This document shows positions 20,907 through 31,815 of a stretch of 64,000 bases of DNA, piece after piece. Under the pieces are notes generated by a model. The model searched no databases, was not told the origin of the DNA, and saw only the letters and a list, made by a program, of their open reading frames with translations. A program made the translations under genes and the position numbers. Source of the DNA: Oryzias latipes. Taxonomy: Eukaryota; Chordata; Actinopteri; Beloniformes; Adrianichthyidae. Positions within the stretch are counted from its first letter, which is position 1. Each line of letters starts with the position of its first letter. The stretch is from NCBI RefSeq assembly GCF_002234675.1, contig NC_019869.2:27166823-27230822 (forward strand), in the 5' to 3' direction.

Positions 20907-21869
20907 ATCTATCTATTTACCAAGGCTGTGTCCCACCAAGGTGGGGTAGCCTAGACAGGGCACACAATTTTAACTCCCTCCTTCTCTTCCCCAAACCCTC
21001 CGCCTTCAGTGTGTGCGTGTGTGTGTGCGTTGGTGTGTGTGTGTGACACTGGTTAAAGGCCTGGTCTAAGCCACACCACACTGCACCAGGGTCAGCTGCA
21101 CACTCCAGTGTGGGCACCTCCACAGCAGGGCCTCAGCCAAGGCTGGTTTCCCCTTGCCGCTTCATCCCAAGACCAGACCTCTACCACACCCATCCATTCA
21201 TTCATACACAAACTCTCTCCACCCATCCCTGTCCTGAGCAGCCTCTCTCCCCTGCATCACAGTCATCCCTCTTGCATTCAGCGCTCTCCTTACACCCTCC
21301 GTCCATCCCATTCGTGGTCTTCCTCTCATTCTCACTCCACTCCCATCAGATTCATATACCCTTTTCACCAAACGCTCCCTTTCCATTCTTTCAACATGTC
21401 CAAACCATCCCAGTGCCTTTTGCTCTGCTCTATCAGCCAACTCTCACATCACACCAGTTCTCTCTCGGATAACTTCATTCCTCATACGATCCATAGGCGT
21501 CACACCACACATACTCCTCAAACATCTCATCTCAACTACATTCAGCTTCCTCTTTTCCGCCACTTTCAGACTCTGTTTCAGCCCCATATAACGCTGCAGG
21601 CACCACCACACCCTCATAGAATCTCCGTTTCGCATGCTTTTCCAGTGATCTACAATCAATCACTCTCTTCATCCCCCCCCCCATATCTTTCGTACTTCAT
21701 TCATTCTAAACTCTACCTCTTCCCCTATTCCACCATCCACACAGACACACGACCCCAAATACTGAAAACACTCTACCTCTTCCAACAACTCCCCATTTAA
21801 TGCCACATTCAATCTACGTTCACCCTTTAACCTCGTACACCTCATCACCTTACTCTTTCCCTTATTCAC
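20907..21869 (-). mobile_element. 5'-truncated RTE-like LINE
   Basis: A 14-bp duplication CAATTTACGATACT flanks the insert (20893-20906 and 21870-21883). The minus strand encodes the C-terminal part of a reverse transcriptase, and the 3' end is a short ATCT-type tail (20907-20920), typical of RTE elements. A TG/CA microsatellite (21009-21044) lies near the 3' end. Confidence 0.88.
21198..21869 (-). pseudogene. LINE reverse transcriptase, C-terminal remnant
   Basis: Reading the minus strand from 21869, the frames give KSKVMRCTR and CFQYLGSCVCVDG (post-palm RT), then VAEKRKLNVVEMRCLRSMCG. After frame changes follow GWFGHVERMERERLVKRVYE and RGRPRMGWTEGV. The GHVxRM...RGRPR block is characteristic of the C-terminus of RTE/BovB-type LINEs. 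The YADD catalytic motif and the endonuclease are missing because of 5' truncation, and frameshifts separate the three segments. It cannot be active. Clade assignment is moderately sure. Confidence 0.8.
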
Positions 21870-22353
21870 CAATTTACGATACTAATATTAATAATATTAA
21901 TGAATAATATTATGACGTTTGTTGTAAACGAACAGAGCTGCGAGATAGTATTCGAAAGGTGCCTTTATTATTGTTATGATTATTATTGAATTCATGTTCT
22001 CTTATAGTTCTTTTAATCTGTGCACCCATTGCTTTATCATTGACAGAACGGACCCGGAAGGGCAACATTTAGCCGTGCTGACAAAAATTTCAGCCACGGC
22101 TGAACTTAAACTGGAGTAACGAGCGGATTGTGACAACATGTCTTTATAAAAATGACAAAGAATATTGTCATACACAATTTATGGGGGAAAACTCCTTTAG
22201 GTTACAAAAGGGAACATGAAATGAAAATACGTAGAGCCCAAGCAGATGTCAACGCTACGTAGTTTGTCCAAATGGGGTTACCGTAGTGTGACGTTATACT
22301 CAGTCGAAAGGACCCCGAACGGAAGTTCCAGGCCGAAAGGTTATGGTACCTAC

Positions 22354-22815
22354 ACCATATTTTGTGATTTTTGCAAAGGCGATACTGCATTAGGACATGT
22401 ATTGTCTCTGGTGCCTTGCCTAGCAATTTATGTGCACAAGATACTTCAAAAGCACATATATTTGAGAGTTTGCTCTGCACTTATATTTTCCCACAAATGT
22501 TTAAAAACAGGTGTGAAAAGTATTGACAAGTCAACCCAAGTTTGATTAAGATATACAGTAATCTCCTCATTGCTTCATCAAAGGTAATAAATACAATGGC
22601 ACTTCGGGCATACAACAAATTTTGTCATTTTCAACAGCCAATTTCTTCCTGAGCATGTATCAAGTGGCAGGAAAGTCTTTTGTGTTGTTTTGTAAAACAG
22701 TATCTCATATTATACCAAAAAAAAACCCATAAGAAACCTTTTAAAAAACTTTAGGATCGTTTTTGGTAAGAAATCAATGATAACTGCTGCTCTGTTTAGT
22801 GTTTTCAGGGAGTGG
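22354..22815. other. Unique sequence, no gene seen
   Basis: I recognise no feature here. Confidence 0.4.
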
Positions 22816-22819
22816 GTGA

Positions 22820-23370
22820 AGAAAGTTTATTTTTTTTAACTTTATTGTTCAAAATGTAGGTACAGCCAGGAGAGCAAACATTTTACATGCATTTTACACA
22901 AAAACATTCAGGTTTCCACAACTTTCATACAAACATACAGCTTTCTTAAGGCTTTCAGAGATTTAACTGAGATACATTTCAATTTGTTTGATTAACACGG
23001 GGGGGGGGGGGGGGGGGGTAGAAAATGAATAGAATTAGCATTTATGAATATACAATTTGCCAAATATAATAATAACATTAATTATTAGTTTTTATTTGAG
23101 TCCAAGTTTTTATTATAAAACCCAAAAATTATATATTCAAATTTCAGAGTGAAGTTTGGGTGAATATGATTACTGATAAATTGTAAACACTTCTTCCAAA
23201 AAAATTCGAATTTCAGTACAATTCCAAAAAAGATGGTTAATTGCTTTTGGATGTTCTTTGCAAAAGGGACAGTTAGGATCAATTTTTTAATGTATTTTAG
23301 CATGAATTGATTAGTGGGGAAAATTTTGTGAATGATTTTAAAAGAAACTTCTTTCATTTTTTATTTTATT
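22820..23370 (-). mobile_element. L1-like LINE ORF2 3' fragment
   Basis: The minus strand encodes 90 residues (23357-23085) beginning MKEVSFKIIHKIFPTN and ending FGFYNKNLDSNKN. This is the C-terminal zinc-binding tail region of L1/Tx1-type ORF2, with VPFAKNIQKQLTIFF where the family has C-x-x-C and H-x-x-x-C. The cysteines are lost. A poly-G run and AT-rich sequence follow toward 22820. It differs from the full-length LINE at 43337-51297, so it is an older, separate family. Confidence 0.65.
22999..23018. repeat. Poly-G run of 20
   Basis: Twenty uninterrupted G follow AACAC. It can form G-quadruplexes and is likely to be length-variable. Confidence 0.9.
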
Positions 23371-23579
23371 TATCATAGATTTTTGGGTCACACTCCAGCC
23401 CTTTCTCCAAATGCTGCCGGGAACAAAACGTCTTCAGTAGTTTCGAAGCCGCAAAATAACACGAGGAGAACGAACGGCCGTGGCGTTTTACCCGAGCTCC
23501 AGTAAAGTGAAATTTGCTGTCGAGTTACAGCGCTCCGCGCCGCCATGACGCAATCTGTTTGAAAACAATGACGGCACGG

Positions 23580-26340
23580 AGCGTTAGGTCCGAAGATGAA
23601 GACGGAAAAAAAGAATAAAAGTTGACCGTAGGAGACATGGACACCCTCTAGAAAGCGAGGCCGACCACGTCCTCACAGCGAAAAGACCTCAGAGGATCCG
23701 GGGGTTGGCGGCAGTGACCCGGCCGAGCGGATAAGTTCAGGTAAAACTTTTGATCTAATGGGCATGTTATATTCGGGGCTTGGAGGCTACGGGGTTATAT
23801 TTAACCAATTCTGGGGGCTATTTTAAATAGCAAAAATAAACCACATCCTTCTATTTTTTCAGGAAAAGAGTCTTCATCTGAAGCGATTGAAACATAATCA
23901 CAGAGGCTGGACGACGTGGAAAAAACCAAGAAGAAGCTACAAGAACACCGGATACGACCCCCCCCCCTCGAATTTTCCGTACGTATCTTCCGTGTGTAAA
24001 AATATTTTGTGCTGAAAAACTTTGCTTTTGTATAAAACTTCAAGTAACCCAGAAACATCATGTCATCACCTAACGGACAAACGTCGAGCAGCGACTTTAA
24101 CGCGGTAAACAGCAGAGGATGTGACCGTACAGATTAAATGAAGTGCGTGGAGGGGATGGGGGCTTGGGGGGTGGAATCCGCGGCACACGTCTGTGCAGAA
24201 CCGGGGCCTGTGATCCGTATGGATCATGGATCATCCGCGCAGCCTAGTAGCTTCTCCTGGGATTCGGTGTCAGACCGTAAAACCTCATCACCCGTGAACC
24301 GCATCACCTGCGGGACGTCATCACCGCGGACCCACACTTTATTTATTTATTTGAAGTTACAGAGGACTCATATGGTGTGTGATTTGAACTATAAACATAT
24401 TCATCTTTGCTAATTATTGTGTATTCTCGTGCGGTCATGGACAAATGTTGGAGACCCTGGGCACTATGTCAATTAGGTTTCTTTTAGGTTCTACGTGTTG
24501 GGCGGCCGCGGCGTCACTCCTCCCGATTCCCCCGCTGGAGCGGCAGACGTCGTCCCCCACCGCCGTGGGGCCTGTGTAGCGCGGGCAGCAAGGAGACACG
24601 CCGGGGGTCCACCGGCAGCTGCGCCCGAACCGGCTGCACAGGGTCCGAACGTCGGCTCCCCTCTCGCTAAGGGCGCCGGAGGAGGGAAAGGAGAGGCGAG
24701 GAGCCTGCGGGGCGAGGGTGGAGCGCAGGCGCCCCGATGTCTCTACACTTCTGTCAAAAGTAGCAGGAAAATACACGTCTAAATGCGCTACGAGCTCTCC
24801 ATGGGAGCGTGAATTCAGCGCGACAGGAAACATCGTCACCCCGTTAAGATCCTCCCTGATAGCTGACACGGTTATCATGTTGGTGTTACGGTCACGTAAC
24901 ACGAAGACGGACGAATAAAAGCAGCAGCACGATTCACTAAAGCAGCCAAACAGACAAACACGTGTTCACTTTTTTTTTTGCACTTTAAAAAAGGTTGTTC
25001 ATGTTTAGCCTATGTTGGACCTTTCCTGCGAGGACTTTTCTCTTTCTGACCGTGGTCGGAAAACGTTGGCGGATCTTCCTTTCCTAAAGCTAAATGCGTT
25101 CTTGAGTTTGCCACTCGGCCACTGGGGGGTTTTGTGTTGGGCAGGTGCCTGTATTCTAGAACATTGGCCAGAACAGCAATGTTACTGTAACCTAACAGAC
25201 TTGTTCTTTCTTTCAGATTCTTGTCCATCACAAACACAAGAACCTCGGAGAGCAGCTCCAGTGGAAGGTCCGGGCAGATGATAAGTATGTTTCTTCCTCA
25301 CTATCGTTTTAGGAAACTTGACAAGAACTCCAGTCAGTTATAAAATATTGTCTTTTTTTTTAGCTTCAGAACACCACAATGAGGAGATGACGGCAGCAGT
25401 GAAAGATGTGCAACCAAATTGGAGTTTCCACCAAGTTAGAAGTAAGCACATGAAGTTGGATTTACACAACTCGCCATAAGTTAGAGATAATGTGAGAGAC
25501 TCAATGTCAATAATCAGTGTTACTTTCTTTTCAGAGATTTTTTGAATAGGATTGCAATTGTATTAGTGTGATAGACAGCTCATTTAGTGTTTCCATGTCT
25601 TAAGACCAAATACTAAGTTACAATAACGATATAGCATTGACAATGGATAATTAAGATAAGCCACTGTGACAGTCTGCATGGCACATTTTGAATATTCCAC
25701 TTTGGAAACATGTTTGCAATATGTTGACCTCATCTTCTGTACATTTCATATTTCCATCGACTAGGAGCTTGCAATCAAGCTATTGACAGTCTCAAGTGCA
25801 AAGAGAGAGAATGGAGATAGAAGCAAGGAGGACCAGTCAGCATGATCAGGTGAGTTGTCCTATTTGTGACCTTGTTTCATTGACTCAGGTCGTGCATGGT
25901 CCAGTTGAACTGTGTATGTGTGTGTATGTTGTTTCCTCTAATTAAAATAATATTTTCCTTTCCTGTTGGTCCACAGCTCTTCAAAAAGAGGGTCAAAATT
26001 GCTGAGAAGATTCTCAATCAAGAGGATCTGTCATAAATAAAAAGAGCCAATGCAAACTATGTCAGCGACGAGGAAAGTGACGAGGACAAACCATCTTATT
26101 ATCAAGCCTCGCCAAAGTGGCGCTCCACTAGGCTAACCATGGTGATGCTGAAATGCCATAAAGCCTGGGATGAAAACTGGAGGAGTGGAATTGAGCCAAA
26201 ATTACGCATGAGACACTCAGCTGGCATTACTGAAGGAAACCCACCACCAGTCAAGAGCTGCTATCTGGCAGAAGAGAAAAAAAGGATGCATGTTTGTTTG
26301 TGGTTTTTGACTTATTTATTTATTATGTAATAAAATATTT
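23580..26340 (+). pseudogene. Decayed multi-exon gene with AT-hook and acidic SDEESDED motif
   Basis: Several exon-like blocks with splice sites share a coding trend. Exon 1 (to 23738) encodes SRKRGRPRPHSEKTSEDPG, containing an AT-hook core (KRGRPR), and ends TCAG/GTAAAA. Exon 2 starts after TTTTTTCAG (23872), joins in frame (GKESSSEAIE) and has a TAA before SQRLDDVEKTKKKLQEH. Further acceptors stand at about 25216 (TTTCTTTCAG), 25364 and 25770, and donors at 25441 (GTAAGC) and 25852 (GTGAGT). The last exon (from 25980) encodes LFKKRVKIAEKILNQEDLS, a TAA, then NYVSDEESDED and PKWRSTRL, ending near an AATAAA at 26329. At least three stops break it. The SDEE...WRS-R block reminds me of C14orf93-like proteins, but I am unsure. 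A DNA-binding role is inference from the AT-hook. Confidence 0.5.
24484..24750. promoter_or_regulatory. CpG-rich island inside the decayed gene
   Basis: The stretch is strongly GC-rich with many CpG (GGCGGCCGCGGCG, CCCGAACCGG, GGGCGCCGG) in an otherwise AT-rich region. It lies in what would be the second intron of the decayed gene and could be a former promoter. Exon 1 at 23430-23740 is also CpG-rich. Confidence 0.45.
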
Positions 26341-26389
26341 TTGAGTAATACCGGTTTTCTGTTACCTTCTGGCCATATGTTCCAAATCC

Positions 26390-26690
26390 TAACTTCAGAT
26401 ATGACTGGTATACGGACATCAGATATCAACAGATATGACATGGATAGAATCTGGAAATATCCTGACCTTGGATATCACTAGTGACGCATCTCATATATGG
26501 AGAGAATCTCATCTCCAGATTCTATCAGAATAAAAGTGTCCCATACTCGGAGTTGATATGCTCAGGACATGAACTTAGAAACAGTCATGTCCGGAGAGTA
26601 TCCACCATAGATATCACCAGATATGGGGTATTTCTGAGGATATCCAGACAAATATATGTCCTGATTCTGGGGGCTTTCGCGCAGTGTATT
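26390..26690. repeat. Degenerate sequence related to the 194-bp array
   Basis: GGTATTTCTGAGGATATCCAGACA at 26627-26650 parallels the array's GGTATTTCTGGTGCATATCCAGACA on the same strand. GAATCTGGAAATATCCTG near 26450 parallels AAATCTGGGAATATCTGG. The stretch is full of AGATATC motifs. It may be an old array relic or the far end of one larger element. Confidence 0.45.
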
Positions 26691-26769
26691 TTGGGATGGA
26701 CTTCTCTGAATGGATTCAAACACTGAGCTAACCTACAGATTACAGACCCCCAACAACACAAATGAAACA

Positions 26770-29700
26770 CAAATGTTTTCTCTTTTTTAGATCTAGAGGT
26801 TTTTTACAGTCTCCTTTCATGCCGATAGTTGAGAGATGTCATTGAGCATCGTCATGGTAATGAGGCCAGGGTGAGAGAATCACACCGTTTTTTTTTAACG
26901 AGGTGAGAACTCCTTATGACTGTTCTAAAACACTCACTAAACAAAGAACTAATTACTGTGTGAATTTCTGAATGAGCTCTCCCTACTTTTATTCATAAAA
27001 TGCATAAAATGTTACTGTTGTTTGTTCCTTTTTTTCCTCTCTCAGCTCAAAGAGAGAATTATATTTTGGCACATTGGAAAGAAAAATATCAATGAAACGT
27101 GCACACACTGTGGATGACCATGGAAATGACTGTATTGTATTCAGATTGGCTCTTTGTCTTGGTGATTCCAGCCACAGGTGAAAGTTACTCCGGGCATAAC
27201 AATCATTTAACATGGTAATGGGTCACACACTGAGCTTGTTAGCTATGCACTGCTTTCATTAACATACAAATTCAATTCAATTTAATGGCTTAAAAAAACA
27301 AGAAGAAAAGAAAACAAGTCTTTTGTGTGAGAGTGTTCCTGCTTCATCCTCTTCTTCTTCTTCTTAGTGAGTGAGAGAGGGTCAAAGCTATGGTGACTTT
27401 CCCAGTTTCTGGCTCCTTGATGGATGTGTTATGGTCTTTTACAGGACCTGACCTCAGCCAGACATTGCTGCGTGGGGAGAATGAAAATGATCTGAACTTT
27501 CAGTTCTCGGTCCTCTGTCAATGCATCTGTCTCAGTGGCAGCTTGAAAGAGGACTGCACAAGCTTATGGGAAAATGTGTCCATGCTGTGTTGACTGACGG
27601 CCAAACATAAGAGTAGCGTACAGTGTGTGTTTTCAGTAGCTGTGGTGTAACAGGCACATCACCGTTCCCGATGTGTTCTACAGCCAATGCTCTTATCAAG
27701 GGAGTTGATAATTAGCGGCGGGCATTGTGTCTGAGGAGATGAATACCAAGAGCATTAAAGGGCTGATGAGATAAGAGGGTGCTTTGTACTCACATCGATG
27801 GTCCAGAAACAATGTTTGGCACCACGGTAACAACTTCAATTTAAACGTTTGCATATTTGACAATTAACACGTTAGACATCCTCAGATTCGCCCCTGAATA
27901 ACTGTCCTCAGCAGCACTCAATAGTGAGTCCATCCCTGCATCAAACAGCTCCAATGATAACAGTCTGTCATTTGCATAGTATTAATTAGACGTTTATGTT
28001 AAGTAGCTAGTTAGCATTTATCGCACTTTCCATTTTGACAGAGTGAAAGCTATGAAGCCAACAACTTTGCTTTTCATTTCGTTTGCCTCTGTTATCTATG
28101 CAAATGTGACAATGTCCATGTCTTTTCTGAACAAGATGGTTTTAAGAAAAAAAAAAACAGAGAGAAGCTTTTGCCAGTCACATGCACCCGTGCGGGGGTC
28201 AAACTGAACAGGGGCTGCAAGTTATTTGGTTGCGGTGGAGAGTCGTAGAGACGGTGGCCGGATCTTAAGCGGAGCGCAAATGTGTCTTGCAGGTATGTTT
28301 GTGGCCACCTCAAGTGACGTCATGAAAATGGAAAGTATATTGTCTCATGTGTGGTACGGGTATCGTCAAGTATTTGTAAGGAAAATGGAAGTTGCACACA
28401 CTTATGATGTACAGGTGATGCTGTCGTATGGTGCCCTTACGCCACACTCTTGTTGTTAGTAATATCTGTGCACTGGCTGCTTACTGTGTGCAGGTGATAC
28501 GTAAGAGCCTGTAGGACATCGGGGGTCCTACAGGCCTATTGAACAGCACGTGTGGACCTGCTACCACAGTATGCAGGAGGTTGTGGTGGGGGTTGGTAAA
28601 AGCATAAACAAGTATGATGCGTGTGTGTTTCACCTGCTTTACCTTTGCTTACGCTTAAATTTTGTTTAAGTGTTGGCTACGACCTGACGCCCGCAGCATG
28701 CCTATAGAAAAATGTGCATGCACTTTTTGGCTCTACAGTTGACCGTGTGGTCTATAATCCCTACATTTCATGCGGGCCACCTGCGTGTCCCATAGGGGTT
28801 TTCACAGTACTTTCCCACATAGCCTGTATCAAGGGCAGATGTGATTGAGGCTTTTCCATTTGCTTGAACTGTTTGGAAGGAGACTAAACGTAGACTAAAG
28901 ACATTTTGTCAAGGGCCATCAAAGAAGCATCTTAAAAAAGGGGGCCTACATGACCAGTTTTTGTTGTCACTACAATTTTTAAAATTAATATTTATACCTT
29001 TTGAAAATTCTAACCACCACTTGGCAGGTTTTATGCTAATTGGGATTTCAGTGCACAATTAGCTGACTTTTCAGGTGAAGCATTTCAATTATTTATCAAG
29101 AATAAATTGGCCATCATAACATTCAGCATGCAGCCGTCAGTTGCAGAAACGCAACAGTTGTTTCTCCCTTTTTTTCTAATGTTTTAGTCAATGTTTTTTG
29201 TTATAACTGTGAAGTGCTAAAAACACAAAGCCTGACTTTATAGTGACTCTTTTACTTTTGTCAGTCTCCCTTGGTATTTGTGTTTCTTGAAATCCTAAAG
29301 CTGTCTTCACACCAAACTTAATTTGCATGGCAAAGGTGTTCAGTTGTAATGTTGTCAACGGTACAGACTTGATCAGAGGTTGCGCAATGCCTCAGTTCTG
29401 CATATACTATGATGATATTGAAAATAGTGCTATGTCTAATTATATTTGTGATTGTTCTAATGAAAAAATAATCTGCATATATTTTTGATACTTGATCTGC
29501 ATATGATTAATGATTTGCATTTGCTATGTTGATTTCCAAAATAGAGTCGTGTCTATTTTTACATAACAATTAATTAATTCATCTTTGTCATGATTTATTA
29601 AAGATTCTTAATTCTGTCTGATAAAGTTATGAACCGGATAATGATAAATCATGTAATAAAATGGTTACTGCAGAACAGGGGTAGGATTATATAGGTTTGC

Positions 29701-29860
29701 TTCCTTCCACTTCCTTTTAAGCAATCTTTTATTTAATGTTTAATTTTCCTTAGTTTGATACTTTTTTGTATGAATGTAAAACTGCAGATTGTTCAGTCTT
29801 GTTCATTATTCTTGGTTTGATTGCTTGACATAAACCATTTCAAATCAAAACCATTTCAAA
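26770..29860. other. Unique sequence, no gene seen
   Basis: A CTT tract lies at about 27345-27365. No open frame longer than about 80 codons carries a recognisable domain, and I identify no repeat. It could be intron or intergenic DNA. Confidence 0.4.
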
Positions 29861-30204
29861 AAGACTCCATGGAGGACGGAGGCCGCGTTGTCTGGGGAGG
29901 CGGGCCCCGGAGGTCGGCTGGGAAGCCGCGCCAGCCTGCGAGGCTGACGAGGTGAGTCCAGAGGATCAGGCACTGAGTTGGGTACTGGCGGGACAGGCTC
30001 GGAACCAGGGATTGGGGAATTATGTTCGGAATCGGCTGAGTCCGCAACAGGTGGATCGGACCAGCAGTTGGCTTGCGGGTCCGGCCAGCAGGCGGCTGGC
30101 GGGTCTGGCCAAGGTGCGTCCGGCACCCCCACAAGAGTAGAGACAAGATGTGGTGCGTCACAGACCACCACCGGAATAGAGTCAGGCTGGGTGCGTCCGC
30201 GACC

Positions 30205-31338
30205 AGTTGATCAGGTTGTCTATTGTGGCCTGTGGAATGTTGGTCCACTCTTCTTCAATGGCTGTGCGAAGTTGCTGGATATTGGCAGGAACTGGAACAC
30301 GCTGTCGTATACGCCGATCCAGAGCATCCCAAACATGCTCAATGGGTGACATGACCAGTGAGTATGCTGGCCATGCAATAACTGGGATGTTTTCAGCTTC
30401 CAAGAATTGTGTACAGATCCTTGCAACATGGGGCCGTGCATTATCATGCTGCAACATGAGGTGATGTTGTTGGATGTACGGCACAACAATGGGCCCCAGG
30501 ATCTCGTCACGGTATCTCTGTGCATTCAAAAGGCCATCAATGAAATGCACCTGTGTTCGTCGCCCATAACATATGCCTGCCCATACCATAACCCCACCAC
30601 CACCATGGGCTACTCGATCCACAACATTGACATCAGAAAACCGCTCACCCACACGATGCCACACACACTGTCTGCCATCTGCCCTGAACAGTGTAAACCG
30701 GGATTCATCCGTGAAGAGAACACCTCTTCAACGTGCCAGACGCCATCGCATGTGAGCATTTGCCCACTCAAGTCGGTTACGACGACGAACTGGAGTGAGG
30801 TCGAGACCTCGATGAGGATGACGAGCATGTGTGGATGTGGAGGTCTTGGGCTGGTGTGGTTACACGTGGTCTGCGGTTGTGAGGCCGGTTGGATGGGGTG
30901 CCAAATTCTCGGAAAGGCCTTTGGAGACGGCTTATGGTGGAGACATGGACATTCAATTCCCTAGCAACAGCTCTGGTGGACATTCCTGCTATCAACATGC
31001 CAATTGCACGCTCCCTCAAACCTTGCGACATCTGTGGCATTGTGCTGTGTGATACAACTGAAGATTTCAGAGTGGCCTTTTCTTGTGGCCAGTCTAAGGT
31101 ACACCTGTGCAATAATCATGCTGTCTAATCAGCCTCTTGATATGGCACACCTGCGAGGTGGGATGGATTGTCTTGGCAAAGGAGAAGTGCTCACTATCAC
31201 AGATTTAGACAGATTTGTGAACAATATTTCAGAGAACTGGTTATTTTGTGTATGTGGAAAATGTTTCACATCTTTGAGTTCATACCATAAAAAATGGGAG
31301 CAATAACAAAAGTGTTGCGTTTATATTTTTGGTCAGTG
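30205..31338 (-). mobile_element. Tc1-like transposon, left TIR lost
   Basis: The right end reads TTGCGTTTATATTTTTGGTCAGTG, ending at 31338, followed by TA. This is a TIR I recognise from a fish Tc1-like family. The transposase lies on the minus strand. The matching left TIR is absent: transposase similarity stops at about 30211 and GC-rich LTR-like sequence follows, so the left end was deleted. Confidence 0.88.
30211..31040 (-). pseudogene. Tc1-like transposase, internally deleted
   Basis: The minus-strand ATG at 31040 gives MSQGLRERAIGMLIAGMSTR and VARELNVHVSTISRL, the N-terminal helix-turn-helix that binds the TIR, then RPRVTTPAQDLHI. A stretch of about 60-80 residues is missing, and frameshifts and a stop follow around 30745. 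The catalytic part resumes with FTDESRFTLF and VMVWAGICYGRRTQVHF, then LQHDNARPHVAR (second catalytic Asp) and MSPIEHVWDALDRR (catalytic Glu). The frame runs off into foreign sequence after LIN at about 30211. It is non-functional. Confidence 0.9.
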
Positions 31339-31815
31339 TAGTTGGACCCAAAAGCAGACAGGGGTTGGGTTTGAATTTGTGCAGTATATTAAACATAGAA
31401 ATGAAGGACTGGGTTGCAATGTTTGTGGATAGTTGATCTGGTGAAGCAGGAGGACAGTTGGTCCAGAGTGTACTTCCTGGGGGAGGTTGATGGCGTGGAG
31501 GAGAAGAAACCAGAAGGTCTTGACATGGCTAGGCTTGGTTTGAAGACTGAAACTTGACCAGACTTGGTTTGAAGTGGCTTGGCTTGGCTTTATGTGGTTT
31601 GGCTTGGCTTGGATTTATGTGGCCTGGCTTTATTTGGCTTGGCTCAGCTTGGCTTCAGCAAGGCTACAGCAGCGATTGATGAATTCTTCCATAGAGAAAC
31701 AGATGAAGCGAGAATGGCTGGAAGGCGTGGATGACTGATAAAGGTTGTCTGATTAGATGCAGAGCAGGTGCATAAGGCCCAATCCTCAGGCAGGTGTGTG
31801 AGGGCGGCCCCGACA

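Larger units (their letters stand above)
20771..22353. mobile_element. TIR DNA element (GTAGGTACCATAACC ends) with nested LINE
   Basis: The left end GTAGGTACCATAACCGTTCG and the right end, inverted, GTAGGTACCATAACCTTTCG stay similar for about 70 bp (GGCCTGGAACTTCC, TCGGGGTCCTTT, ACGTCACA). Without the LINE at 20907-21869 the element is about 620 bp and non-coding. No clear target duplication is visible. The superfamily is unassigned. Confidence 0.85.
29868..31815 (-). mobile_element. LTR-retrotransposon fragment interrupted by Tc1
   Basis: Bases 31341-31815, read on the minus strand, start TGTCGGGGCC and end CTTTTGGGTCCAAC, an LTR-like layout with a TTATGC...CAGGTG region and a GGCTT-rich middle (31540-31650). 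Bases 29868-30200 are GC-rich. On the minus strand they give a proline-rich open frame (PDPPAACWPDPQ, ending RPPGPASPDNAA), like the low-complexity interior of fish Gypsy derivatives. The Tc1 element at 30205-31338 separates the two parts. Extent and family are uncertain. Confidence 0.45.
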
